NCBI RefSeq assembly: GCF_001591345.1
Contig: NZ_BCUS01000022.1
Location: 1 to 64,000, forward strand
Length of the DNA stretch: 64,000 nucleotides
Reading direction: 5' to 3'
DNA from: Variovorax boronicumulans NBRC 103145
GTDB lineage: Bacteria; Pseudomonadota; Gammaproteobacteria; Burkholderiales; Burkholderiaceae_C
Shown here one piece after another: positions 1 to 11,394 of the stretch; position 1 is the stretch's first letter, and each line of letters starts with the position of its first letter. A program made the position numbers and the translations under genes. The notes below the pieces were generated by a model that saw only the letters and a list, made by a program, of their open reading frames with translations, was not told where the DNA came from and searched no databases.

Positions 1-1148
1 GGGCGATGCTGCAGCGCGCCGCCGACCTGATCTCGACCGCGCGCCGGCCGGTGCTCTACGGCGGCGGCGGTCTCATCAACTCGGGGCCGGCGGCCTGCGA
101 GGCGTTCACGCAGCTGGTGCACCGGCTGCATGCGCCGTGCACGCTCACGCTGATGGGGCTGGGCGCGTTCCCGGCATCGGACCCGAAGTTCGTCGGCATG
201 CTGGGCATGCACGGCATGCTCGAAGCCAACCTCGCGATGCACGAGGCCGACCTGGTGGTGTGCGTGGGCGCGCGTTTCGACGACCGCGTGACGGGCAAGC
301 TCGACGAGTTCTGCCCGCATGCTCGCAAGATCCACATCGACATCGACCCCGGCAGCATCAACAAGGTGGTGCACGTCGACGTGCCGATGGTGGGCGACTG
401 CGGAGCCATCGTCGAAGCGCTGCTGGGGCTGCTGCCCGAAGCGTTTGCGCCCGAGCGGCTGGCGCCGTGGTGGACGCGCATCGAGCGCTGGCGCGCCGAA
501 GACTGCCTGGCCTTCACACCGTCAACCGAAGAAATCCTGCCGCAGCAGCTCATGTCGTCGCTGCAGCGGGCCATCGCGGGCCGCGACGCGATCGTCTCGA
601 CCGATGTGGGCCAGCACCAGATGTGGGCCGCGCAGTACCTGCGCTTCGACAGCCCGCGCCACTGGCTCACCTCGGGCGGCGCCGGCACCATGGGCTACGG
701 GCTGCCCGCGGCCATCGGCGCGCAGATCGGCCACCCCGACGCGCTCACGGTGTGCGTGAGCGGCGACGCCTCGGTGCTGATGAACATCCAGGAGCTGTCG
801 ACTGCCATGCAGCACGGCACGGCGGTGAAGCTGGTGCTGAGCAACAACGGCTACATGGGCATGGTGCGCCAGTGGCAGGAGCTGAACCACGGCAACCGCC
901 TGAGCCACAGCTGGAACGAGGCGCTGCCTGATTTCGTGGCGTTGGCCAAGGCTTTCGGCTGGGGCGCGCGGCGGGTGTCCGATCCGGCGGAGCTGGAAGA
1001 GGCGTTGGCCGAATGCCTGGCGAGCGACGGGCCGTTCTTTCTCGACGTGCAGGTGGCGGCGCAGGAGAACTGCTTCCCGATGATGCCGTCGGGGTGCGGG
1101 CACCACCGGGTGATGCTGGCGAAGGACAGGTGGTACGAGGGGGAGTGA
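1..1148 (+). CDS. ilvB: Acetolactate synthase large subunit (5' end cut by window)
   Basis: C-terminal ~380 residues of a thiamine-diphosphate enzyme that condenses two pyruvates (or pyruvate and 2-oxobutyrate) in branched-chain amino acid synthesis. Visible are the central FAD/nucleotide-type domain with the [10 protein letters not shown] block and the C-terminal ThDP-binding motif [11 protein letters not shown]...SNNGYMGM, with the Mg-binding Asp and paired Asn. The family is near 570-600 residues, so about 200 N-terminal residues lie left of the window; the frame is open to base 1 and the ATG at 6 is probably internal. No small regulatory subunit (ilvH/ilvN) follows; the next gene is on the other strand, so this may be a stand-alone paralogue. 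Other ThDP lyases of the family cannot be excluded. Confidence 0.85.
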   Translation, partial: AMLQRAADLISTARRPVLYGGGGLINSGPAACEAFTQLVHRLHAPCTLTLMGLGAFPASDPKFVGMLGMHGMLEANLAMHEADLVVCVGARFDDRVTGKLDEFCPHARKIHIDIDPGSINKVVHVDVPMVGDCGAIVEALLGLLPEAFAPERLAPWWTRIERWRAEDCLAFTPSTEEILPQQLMSSLQRAIAGRDAIVSTDVGQHQMWAAQYLRFDSPRHWLTSGGAGTMGYGLPAAIGAQIGHPDALTVCVSGDASVLMNIQELSTAMQHGTAVKLVLSNNGYMGMVRQWQELNHGNRLSHSWNEALPDFVALAKAFGWGARRVSDPAELEEALAECLASDGPFFLDVQVAAQENCFPMMPSGCGHHRVMLAKDRWYEGE

Positions 1149-1157
1149 GGGCAGGGG

Positions 1158-1193
1158 CCTGACAACATCGCGCGGCCTCCATCGCCGCTCACC
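1158..1193 (+). repeat. Imperfect direct repeat, left copy
   Basis: A 36-base block beginning CCTGACAAC and ending GCTCACC. It recurs at 2832-2867 in the same orientation with 3 mismatches. The two copies bracket the NHL lipoprotein gene. Seen directly in the sequence; origin unknown. Confidence 0.8.
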
Positions 1194-1259
1194 GCCGCAG
1201 ACGGCGGCTGACGCGGCGACGTGCTCGGCGCACGTCGCCGCAGCGCGCCGCAGCACGCT

Positions 1260-2642
1260 TCAGGGCGCCCGAACCGGCGTGACCTTGCGGATCACATTGC
1301 CGAAGGTGTCGGCGACATACAGCGTGCCCGCCGCGTTGATCGTGAGCCCGAGCGGCTGCGCGAACGTGGCAGCCGCGCCGATGCCGTCTTGCCCACCCGT
1401 AATACCCTTTTGGCCGGCGAGCGTGGAGACCACCCCTGCCGGTGTGATCCTGCGCAACAGGCTGCTCCCGAAATCGGCCACGTAGACATTGCCGTGCGCA
1501 TCGACAGCGACGCCGCGGGGATCGGAGAAAGTCGCGGAGTCCCCGGGGCCATCGGTGGCGCCGGGTGTTCCCGTCCCTGCAAGTGTCGTGACCACCCCGG
1601 TGGGGGTGATCTTGCGAATTCGATGGTTCTCGGAGTCCGCGACGTAGAGGTTGCCTGACGCGTCGATGGCCATGTTGTAGCCGCGCCCGAATTTCGCGGC
1701 GGTTCCCGTGCCGTCGGCAAAGCCCCGCGGGCTGCTGCCGGCCAGCGTGGTGACATCGCCGGTGGGGGTGATCTTGCGAACGACGCCGCCGCCATACTCC
1801 AGAACGTACAGATTGCCGACAGCATCCACGGCCACCGACACGGGCGTGTTGAAGGTGGCGGCGGTTCCGTTGCCATCGGTCGTGGTGTTCGTGCCATTGC
1901 CCGCCACCGTGGTCACATCGGCCGTCGGCGTGATCTTGCGGATTCGATGGCCGCCGGCGTCCGCGACGAAGGCGGTGTCGGTCGCATCCACGGTGAGGCC
2001 GGTGAGGTCCTCGAACGAAGCGGCGGTGCCGTTGCCGTCCACCGTCGCGAAGTTTCCGTTGCCGGCAAACGTGGTGACGTCGGCCTCGGGCGAAATCTTG
2101 CGCACGAGGTTGTTTCCCCAGTCGCCGATGAGCAGACCACCATCCTTGGTGAGGGCGATGCCGTAAGGCAGCAAGAACGATGCGGCCGTACCCTTGCCGT
2201 TGGCGGCGCCCGGGGAGCCGGTGCCGGCGAGCGTCTCGACCTTGGCCGCCGCGGCCGAGCAGGCCACCGTCACGTCGCTCACGTCGGCCGAGGCCTTGCC
2301 GGTGTCCTTGGTGACGGTACAGAACTGCCACAGGGGTTGCGTACGGATGCTGACCTTGTAGTCCGAGCCCTCGACCAGGGGCGTTGCAAAGGTGAACTTG
2401 CCATCGGCCGACAGCTGGAGGTCGTCGCCGGCATTGTTTTGCAGCACCAGGCGGCCTTCAAGGCCGGTGACCGTGCCGCCGATGGAATGCTTCACGACGG
2501 GCGGCACTGTCGCCGGAGGGGGCGGTGCGACCATCGGCAGAAAAGTACCGCCACCTCCACCCCCGCCGCACGATGCCACCAACATGACCGCACCGGCCAC
2601 GGCGCCGATTCGCGCGACCGAACTTGCTTGACTGAAAAGCAT
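1260..2642 (-). CDS. NHL-repeat beta-propeller lipoprotein
   Basis: 460-residue exported protein. The N-terminus has a hydrophobic stretch ending in a lipobox-like VASC followed by a seven-glycine run, a typical lipoprotein linker. After a ~100-residue Ig/carboxypeptidase-regulatory-like segment come about six NHL-type repeats of ~55 residues, each with the pattern G.L.VAD...H.IRKITP.G.VTTLAG and a D(G)xGTAA(x)F turn; these build a beta-propeller. Such proteins usually bind ligands or partners at the cell surface; no enzymatic residues are recognisable. The internal repeats are also visible in DNA, with ~165-base periodicity. It is monocistronic and sits between two copies of a 36-base repeat. 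Specific role unknown. Confidence 0.8.
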   Translation of the reverse strand: MLFSQASSVARIGAVAGAVMLVASCGGGGGGGTFLPMVAPPPPATVPPVVKHSIGGTVTGLEGRLVLQNNAGDDLQLSADGKFTFATPLVEGSDYKVSIRTQPLWQFCTVTKDTGKASADVSDVTVACSAAAAKVETLAGTGSPGAANGKGTAASFLLPYGIALTKDGGLLIGDWGNNLVRKISPEADVTTFAGNGNFATVDGNGTAASFEDLTGLTVDATDTAFVADAGGHRIRKITPTADVTTVAGNGTNTTTDGNGTAATFNTPVSVAVDAVGNLYVLEYGGGVVRKITPTGDVTTLAGSSPRGFADGTGTAAKFGRGYNMAIDASGNLYVADSENHRIRKITPTGVVTTLAGTGTPGATDGPGDSATFSDPRGVAVDAHGNVYVADFGSSLLRRITPAGVVSTLAGQKGITGGQDGIGAAATFAQPLGLTINAAGTLYVADTFGNVIRKVTPVRAP

Positions 2643-2683
2643 CTTGACCCCTCTTTATGGTTGTAGGACTCAACAAAAAGAAG

Positions 2684-2709
2684 CCCCCTGTCGACGGGCG
2701 TGCAGGGGG
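2684..2709 (-). terminator. Rho-independent terminator-like hairpin (leftward)
   Basis: CCCCCTG (2684-2690) pairs with CAGGGGG (2703-2709) across a 12-base loop. Read on the minus strand the stem is followed by CTTCTTTTTG. It could end transcription of the CxxCH gene upstream, insulating the NHL gene that starts at 2642, or act as an attenuator for it. Confidence 0.55.
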
Positions 2710-2831
2710 TTTCCAAATGTCAATCATTGTTAAAAAGAGTGTCTGATGACATCCCTGGAACTGGGTATTTTTTGCGGTCGGCCCTCTCATCTGGCGCCAG
2801 CAATGGCTCCCTGGTCCGCCAGCCAGGGGAA

Positions 2832-2867
2832 CCTGACAACGTCGCGCGGCCTTCATCGCTGCTCACC
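2832..2867 (+). repeat. Imperfect direct repeat, right copy
   Basis: Second copy of the 36-base block at 1158-1193 (33 of 36 identical). It is followed at 2880-2899 by a perfect 8-bp hairpin CTCTCCCG/CGGGAGAG with loop CAAG. The 2643-2935 gap holds this repeat, that hairpin and the terminator at 2684-2709; no gene is seen there. Confidence 0.8.
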
Positions 2868-2935
2868 TTCAACCCAACGCTCTCCCGCAAGCGGGAGAGG
2901 GAGTCATTCATTCGGGAGCCCTACGGGAGCCCCCT

Positions 2936-4669
2936 TCACGAGTGCCCGTCCACCCGCATCTGGAACAGGAAGTAGGGCGGAATGCACGCCCCGCGTCCTT
3001 CGGGCTGGCCTTCGGCTTGCGCGCAGATGTAGTCCTCGCGGCAAGGCTGTTGCGCCGAGCAGCTGCGCAGGTTGCCGGGCCGCGTGTGCTTGCTCAAACA
3101 ATCGCCGAAGGGTTGCTTGGCTGCCAGGCACTGGTTGAAGTCGCTGAGGATGGCGATGCCGCCGCAGGTGCCGTTCGGGCCTTTCGGATCGCAGCGGCCT
3201 GAGCACATGCCGCCGGGGAATCCGACCGAGGTTTTCTCGCAGACCGAATCCGCGCCTTCGCAGGTCGTGGCGGCGGTGCGCGGCAACTTCTGCGCGCGAT
3301 CGCGCCACGGATCGGCCGAGGCGGTGATGCGCGTGGGCTCGCAGCTGGCGCCGACGGTGGCTTTGTCGGGCGCGGCGTTCGCATTGTCCGGCGAGGCCAG
3401 CGGGCGGAACGGGTCGGGCACGGGCGTCGTCAGCGCGGCCTTCACATAGCGTTCGCGCCGCGCCAGTTCATCCTGCAGATGCGGCGAGTGCGGCAGCGCG
3501 AGCGCGTTGCCGGTCGTGAAGGTGCGCGAGGCGCCGCGCCGGTCCACGCCCAGCAGGTGAAAGCCCGCGACCGCGCGGCTCTGGTGGCAGCCCGCGCAGC
3601 TCAGGTCGTCGAGACGGCGCAGCACGGCCTGCGGGGACTGCAGCGTGCGGCTGCCGGGCACGGGTTGCCAGTCGCCGGGCGCGAACAGTTGCTCGAAGGG
3701 GCGGTTCGCCAGGCGCTCGAGGCCGCGCGGCGCCACGGAGACCGACTCGGTCGCCAGAAAGCGATCGGGGATGCGCACGGTGGCGCTGTCGAGCGCGCGC
3801 AGCGTGTCGGGCTGCTGCAGCCATTGCAGCAGCGCCTTGCGCAGCGGGGCGTCGGCCTTGAGCTTCGCGACGTCGGGCGTGTTCTCGAGCGGGCCTGCGT
3901 CGAAGCGCTGCGTGCCCGCGTTCCAGCGGAAGGCGCGCAGCAGGTACTCGGCATGGCCACCCAGGTCGGGCCGCACGGCCGAGGGCCAGCGCACGCTCTG
4001 CAGGTTGGTCGTCACCTGCGCGATGCGGGCCTGCGCGAGCCGCGGCGGCGCGAGCGGGCCGTCGGCCGACACGAGCCAGCGGCCGAGCGCTTCGTCCTTC
4101 ATCGATGCCTGTGGTGGTTGCCAGCGCCGCGCGGCACTGGCGCAGCTGCCGTCGGCATCGGGCGCATCGCCGCGCAGCTCGACGGCGACGGTCATCGGCA
4201 GGCGCGACTGCATCGCGGCCGAGCGGTAGGCCAGCCGGTACACGAGCCGCGTCTCGCCGCAGGCGCCGGGCTGAAACGGGCGGCGGTCCATGCGGTTGGC
4301 GACGCCGACCAGCTCGAAGAAGGCGTCGGGGCTGGCGAGCCAGCGCGCGTCGAAGATCCGGTGCGGGTAGCGCGCGATGCCGACGCCGGCCTGCGGGTCG
4401 CGGCGCTGCAGGGCGGCGAGGCTGGCCTTCAGCGGGTCGGCGATCGATTGCCAGGCGGGCGAGCGTGCGAGTGCCTGGTTGGTGGCGATGCCGCTGGCGG
4501 CAGAGGGCACGTCGAACCAGCGGCCGAAACCGGCGCCGGCTTTCTCGGCGGCCTGCAGCGCGACGGGCGAGGTGACGAGCAGTACCGGGTCGGCTGCCCG
4601 AGCGGCCGGTACAGCGAGTGAGGACGCGAGCGCGAGGCCGGCGGTCAGAAGGTGAAGTAGGCGTGGCAC
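2936..4669 (-). CDS. Exported protein with one CxxCH heme-type motif and Cys-rich tail
   Basis: 577 residues from a GTG start chosen because a clean signal peptide (PRLLHLLTAGLALASSLAVP, then ARAA cleavage site) follows directly; the frame stays open further upstream through the neighbouring gene. The middle carries SCAGCHQ (C358, C361, H362), the covalent heme c attachment motif, with no second copy. The last ~120 residues are rich in cysteine (about 14), suggesting disulfides in the periplasm. No known enzyme family is recognised. It follows the PaiB-like gene by 23 bases and could be the last gene of that leftward run. Whether heme is bound is inference from the motif. Confidence 0.65.
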   Translation of the reverse strand: MPRLLHLLTAGLALASSLAVPAARAADPVLLVTSPVALQAAEKAGAGFGRWFDVPSAASGIATNQALARSPAWQSIADPLKASLAALQRRDPQAGVGIARYPHRIFDARWLASPDAFFELVGVANRMDRRPFQPGACGETRLVYRLAYRSAAMQSRLPMTVAVELRGDAPDADGSCASAARRWQPPQASMKDEALGRWLVSADGPLAPPRLAQARIAQVTTNLQSVRWPSAVRPDLGGHAEYLLRAFRWNAGTQRFDAGPLENTPDVAKLKADAPLRKALLQWLQQPDTLRALDSATVRIPDRFLATESVSVAPRGLERLANRPFEQLFAPGDWQPVPGSRTLQSPQAVLRRLDDLSCAGCHQSRAVAGFHLLGVDRRGASRTFTTGNALALPHSPHLQDELARRERYVKAALTTPVPDPFRPLASPDNANAAPDKATVGASCEPTRITASADPWRDRAQKLPRTAATTCEGADSVCEKTSVGFPGGMCSGRCDPKGPNGTCGGIAILSDFNQCLAAKQPFGDCLSKHTRPGNLRSCSAQQPCREDYICAQAEGQPEGRGACIPPYFLFQMRVDGHS

Positions 4670-4692
4670 GCGGACGATTGTGCCGCCGCGAT

Positions 4693-5331
4693 TCAGCCCG
4701 TCACCGTCAACGCCATCTGCTGCCGCATGAGCCCGGCCACGGCCACGCCCTGCGGATCGCCCAGCCGCTCGAGTGCGGCGATCACGCCCTTGCGATCCTC
4801 TTCCGAGCGGTCCTGGTTGAGCTTGAACTTGCCTTCGAGCACGCGCACGGGAATCTCGACCGCCGCGATCATGTCCAGGCGCGGCGCCACGAAGTCGAAG
4901 GGCATGGCGTTGAAGTCCCAGTTGCCGCCCAGCGGCGTGTCGTACAGCGCGACGGTGCGGCGCAGCACGGCATGGATGGCCATGCGCTCCTCGATCACGC
5001 GGGGCGTGCCACGCGCGTGGATCGCGGTGTAGTTCCAGGTCGGGAAGGTGCTCTGCTTCACGTACCAGCTGGGCGTGACGAAGGCATGCGGCCCCTGGAA
5101 GATGGCGAGCACTTCGGCGCCCGCACGCAGCTCGTCGAACTGCGGGTTCTTCTTCGACAGGTGCGTTGTGAGCAGGCCGGGGCCGTCGTTTTGTGCATCG
5201 AGCAGGAAGGGCAGGTGCGTGGCGCTGGCGCCCGACGGGCCGACGGTGACGAGCGTGCCGAAGCTCCACGCGCGGATGCCGGCGTGCAGCGTCGCGAGGT
5301 CGTCTTCGATGTACGGCTTGGGCGTGTACAT
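4693..5331 (-). CDS. PaiB-type FMN-binding protein
   Basis: 212 residues matching the PaiB family (Bacillus PaiB: negative transcriptional regulator of protease/sporulation genes; flavin-reductase-like split barrel). Family signatures visible include the N-terminal MYTPKPY, the THLPFLLD block, the HLSKKNPQ block, the GPHAFVTPSWY motif and the WNYTAIHARGTPRVIE segment. Length is as usual. It is 10 bases downstream of the esterase gene in a leftward run, so probably co-transcribed with the transporter and hydrolases. The regulator annotation of this family is weakly founded; an FMN-dependent role is equally possible. Confidence 0.82.
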   Translation of the reverse strand: MYTPKPYIEDDLATLHAGIRAWSFGTLVTVGPSGASATHLPFLLDAQNDGPGLLTTHLSKKNPQFDELRAGAEVLAIFQGPHAFVTPSWYVKQSTFPTWNYTAIHARGTPRVIEERMAIHAVLRRTVALYDTPLGGNWDFNAMPFDFVAPRLDMIAAVEIPVRVLEGKFKLNQDRSEEDRKGVIAALERLGDPQGVAVAGLMRQQMALTVTG

Positions 5332-5341
5332 GGCGAGGGTT

Positions 5342-6327
5342 TCAGCGCGCGGCCAGCGTGTGCATCCAGCGGGCGGCGTCGTCGAAGGCGCGGCCCGCCA
5401 CGTCGGCGATCGACACGGCCTCCAGGAAACCGTGGATGGTGCCGGGGTAGAGCACGTCGGTCACGGCCACGCCGGCTTCGCGCAGCCGTGCGGCCATGAG
5501 CACGCTGTCGTCGTGCAGTGGGTCGCACTCGGTGATCGCCAGGCACGCGGGCGGCAGGCCCTCGAGCCGGGCCGTGAGGCTGGCCAGGCGCGGGTCGCGA
5601 AAGTCTTCGGGTCGGCGCAGGTACAGGCCGTAGAACCACACCATCATGTGCAGCGACAGGCCGTATTCGCCCGCGCCGTAGCGCACCACCGATTCGCGGT
5701 ACAGCTCGGTGCTGTAGGCGCCGTAGTTCAGCAGCATGCCCAGCGGCAGCGCCTCGCCCGCGTCGCGCAGCACGAGGCAGGCGCCCACCGACAGGTTGGC
5801 GCCCGCCGAGTCGCCGCCGATGAAGAGCTGCGCGGGATCGATGTCGAGCGTGCCCGCGTTCGCCGCGAGCCAGCGCATCACGTCGACGCACTCGTCGTGC
5901 GGCTGCGGAAACTGCGCCTCGGGCGCCCGCGTGTAGTCGATGCCGATGACGGCGATGCCCGCGCGGCCCGCGTACTCGCGCATCACGCGGTCGTGGGTGT
6001 CGAGGCTGAACAGCACGAAGCCGCCGCCGTGGATGTAGACCAGCGCGCCCTGCAGCCTGCGGTGCTGCGGGTAGTGCACGCGGATGCGCACGTTGCCGTG
6101 GCGCGTGGGCACTTGCTGTTCGACCGTGCGTGCCATCGTCGGGCCGCCTTCGGTCCACGGGGCGCGCACCTTCTCGGCGTTGGCGCGGCCTTCGGCGATC
6201 GGGATGGTGTGGCGCTTCGGGTAGCGGCCACCCTCGGCCGCCATGAGGCGCATGAACTCGACGATCTGCGGATCGAGCGGGGGCGGGGCGGTGGGGTTCA
6301 GCCAGGTGGCGGGCAAGGGAGCGGCAG

Positions 6328-6331
<4 letters not shown>
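5342..6331 (-). CDS. Alpha/beta hydrolase, HSL-family esterase
   Basis: 329 residues from a GTG that overlaps the upstream ABC gene stop (GTGA). The oxyanion-hole motif HGGG is at 101-104, the nucleophile elbow GDSAG at 173-177 (Ser175), a catalytic Asp in CDPL near 270 and His300 in TIHGF: the full triad of hormone-sensitive-lipase-type (family IV) carboxylesterases. No signal peptide, so it is cytoplasmic. Its place directly after the importer ATPase suggests that it hydrolyses an ester in the imported compound or an intermediate; the substrate is unknown. Confidence 0.88.
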
Positions 6332-8797
<2,466 letters not shown>

Positions 8798-8801
<4 letters not shown>

Positions 8802-9742
8802 TGCACCGACACCCGGGGATCGAAGAGGGGATAGCACATGTCCACGATCAGGTTGATGACCACGTAGATGCAGGCCGTGAACAGCAGGCAGCCCTGCAGC
8901 ACCGGGTAGTCGCGCGCGAAGATCGAATCGATCATCAGGCGGCCCAGGCCGGGCAGGGTGAACACCGTTTCGAGCACCGCGATGCCGCTCAGCAGATGGC
9001 CCAGGATGAGTCCGATCATGGTGAGCGTGGGGTTGAAGGCGTTGGGCAGCACGTGGCGGCGCAGCACCTGCGACTCGGGCACGCCCTTGGCGCGCGCATG
9101 CGTCACGTACTCGAGCCGCAGCACCTCGATGGTGCTGGCGCGCGACATGCGCGTGAGCACACCGGTCTCGACCAGTACCAGCGTGACGATCGGCAAGATG
9201 ACGTACAGCAGGCCCTGCGAGAAGTCTTCCGACATCGGCACGTAGCCCACCACCGGCAGCCAGTGCAGGTACTGGCCGAAGAACATCAGCAGCAGCAGGC
9301 CGAGCCAGAAGCTCGGCACCGACAGCATCAGCGTGGCCGCGCCGATGATGGCGAGGTCGGTCGGCCGGTCCTTGCGCCAGGCGGCGACGAGGCCGGCGGG
9401 CACGGCGATCAGCGAGGCCAGCGCCACGGCGGTGAGCACGATGACGGCGCTCACGTGAAAGCGCTCCCAGATCAGCGGCAGCACGGCCAGGCCGTTGGTG
9501 GTCGACACGCCCAGGTCGCCGGTGAGCGCGTGGCGCAGCCACACGACGTACTGGGTGACCAGGGGCTGGTCCAGCCCCATCTGCTGGCGGGCGAGTTCGA
9601 GCTGCGCGGGGTCGGCGCCTTCGCCGAGCATGAGCTGCACCGGGTCGCCCGGAATCAGCCGCATGAGCGTGAAGACGGCAATCGACACCAGCAGCAGCGT
9701 CGGGACCGTCATGGCGATCCGGCGCAAGAGGTAGGCAAGCAT
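8798..9742 (-). CDS. Peptide-type ABC permease (DppB like)
   Basis: 314 residues with N-terminal MLAYLLRRIAMTVPTLLLVS membrane anchor, PGDPV motif, extracytoplasmic loop and five further membrane helices; the EAA loop YVTHARAKGVPESQVLRRHVL contacts the ATPase. Typical DppB/OppB/GsiC size and layout. It lies 15 bases after the binding-protein gene and overlaps the next permease gene. Confidence 0.92.
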
Positions 9743-9757
9743 GGCGGCGGCGCCCCG

Positions 9758-11356
9758 TCAGCCGCGCGCGTCGAGCCGGACGTTCCAGAACCGGGGCTTG
9801 GCCGGCGCCCAGCCCTTGAAGCCGGTCACGCTCTTGCGCATGGCGGTGGCGTCGCTGGCGTTGAAGAGCACGACCATCGGCACGTCCTGCAGCATCTGCT
9901 TGTGCAGTTCGTCGAACAGCACCTGGCGGCGTGCCTTGTCGCGCGAGACCATGCTCTCGGTGAGCCGGGTCTGCGCGGCGGCGTTGTCCCACACCTTGCG
10001 CGGCTGCGTGGCCTTGTCGCCGGACACCATCTCGTAGTTGAGCGAGGGGTCGATGCGCGCCGAGTAGATGAAGGCCATGCTCTGGTACTGGCCCTTGGTG
10101 TAGCGGTCGAGCTGCGTGGCCCAGTCGAGCACTTCGAGTTCGACGTTGATGCCGGCCTCGGAGGCCATGGCCTGCACCAGCACGGCGGCCGAGTACAGCG
10201 CCTCGTAGCGCTTGTTGGCGACGAGCTTGATCGGCTGGCCGCGGTAGCCGGCCTCGGCCAGCAGCTTCTTGGCACCGGCGATGTCGCGCTTGTAGCCGCC
10301 GGCCTGCACGGGGCTGTAGAACGGGCTGGACGAAGGCACGACCGAGTTGTTGACGGCCGACAGGCCCTCGGTGACCGACTTGGCGATCTCGGGCGTGTCC
10401 AGCGCCAGTGCCAGCGCGCGGCGGATGCGCACGTCCTTCAGCAGCGGGTCGGTGGTCTGCAGCAGCAGCGCCACCATGGTCATGACCGGCGTGGTGTCGA
10501 CGCGCACGTCGCTGCGACCGCGCATCTCGACCACGTCGGCCGGGCTGGGGCTGATGAAGGCGTCGATGCCGCCGCTGTAGAGCGCCGCCTTGGCCGCGGC
10601 CGAGTCGGGAATGACGACGAAGCGCAGGTTCTCGATCTCGGCCTTCTTGCCGCCCGTGAGGCCGTCGCGCGCCTCGGGGCGCGAGCTGTAGCCGTCGAAG
10701 CGCGTGAGCTCGATGTACTGGCCGCGCTTCCACTCCTTGATCTTGTAGGGGCCGGTGCCCACGGGCTCCTTCCACTGGCCGTCGGCGCCGAGCGAGCTGC
10801 GGTGCAGGATGGCGGCGCCGCCGCAGTCGGGGCGCGCCATCATGGTGAGAAACAGCGCGCTCGGGCGCTCGATCTTGAACACCACGGTCTTCGGCGTGGG
10901 CGCTTCCACCGCGAGCACCTTGGTCATGCCCTTGCCGTCGAACTCGGGCAGGCAGCGCCAGCCGCTGGTGGGCTTGAGGTAGCGCTGCCAGCTCCACACC
11001 ACGTCGTCGGCCGTGAGCACCGCGCCGTTCTGGAACTTCACGCCGTCGCGCAGGGTGAAGGTGTAGGTCAGGCCGTCGGCCGAGGTGTCGACCTTGCTCG
11101 CGAGCATCGGGCCGACCGAGGTGTCTTCGCGCAGCGCGACCAGACCTTCGACGACGTGGATGAGCACGTTGTCGGTGTTGTCGTCGCGGTTGCCGCCGGG
11201 GTCGGTGGAGCGGATGTCGGAGTTGATCTGGATCCGCATCGTCTGGCCGGCCGGGGCCTGGGCGAAGGCCGCGCTGGCGGCCAGGCCGAGGCCGAGGACC
11301 AGCGCGGCGGCGGTGCGCGCAGCGGGAGGGAGGGACGGGGGCGTGGGCAGGTTCAT
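9758..11356 (-). CDS. Periplasmic solute-binding protein, family 5 (DppA/OppA like)
   Basis: 532 residues. The start ATG is followed by a signal peptide (hydrophobic ALVLGLGLAASAAFAQA, cleavage near AFA-QA). The mature part shows family-5 features: DNVLIHVVEGLVAL, a FTLRDGVKFQNGAVLTADDVVWSW block, and TGPYKIKEW. Family 5 proteins bind peptides, opines, nickel or oligosaccharides; the ligand here is not determined, but the surrounding hydrolases and transaminases suggest an amide- or peptide-like compound. It is 38 bases after the C45 gene and 15 bases before the permeases. Confidence 0.9.
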   Translation of the reverse strand: MNLPTPPSLPPAARTAAALVLGLGLAASAAFAQAPAGQTMRIQINSDIRSTDPGGNRDDNTDNVLIHVVEGLVALREDTSVGPMLASKVDTSADGLTYTFTLRDGVKFQNGAVLTADDVVWSWQRYLKPTSGWRCLPEFDGKGMTKVLAVEAPTPKTVVFKIERPSALFLTMMARPDCGGAAILHRSSLGADGQWKEPVGTGPYKIKEWKRGQYIELTRFDGYSSRPEARDGLTGGKKAEIENLRFVVIPDSAAAKAALYSGGIDAFISPSPADVVEMRGRSDVRVDTTPVMTMVALLLQTTDPLLKDVRIRRALALALDTPEIAKSVTEGLSAVNNSVVPSSSPFYSPVQAGGYKRDIAGAKKLLAEAGYRGQPIKLVANKRYEALYSAAVLVQAMASEAGINVELEVLDWATQLDRYTKGQYQSMAFIYSARIDPSLNYEMVSGDKATQPRKVWDNAAAQTRLTESMVSRDKARRQVLFDELHKQMLQDVPMVVLFNASDATAMRKSVTGFKGWAPAKPRFWNVRLDARG

Positions 11357-11394
11357 GGCAACACTCCTGGCGAAAGCTGGGCGGGGCGGGCGGA

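Noticed and set aside
2880..2899. CTCTCCCG/CGGGAGAG hairpin as terminator of the CxxCH gene
   Set aside because: No U-tract on either side; it looks like part of a dispersed intergenic repeat. The U-tracted hairpin at 2684-2709 is the better candidate.
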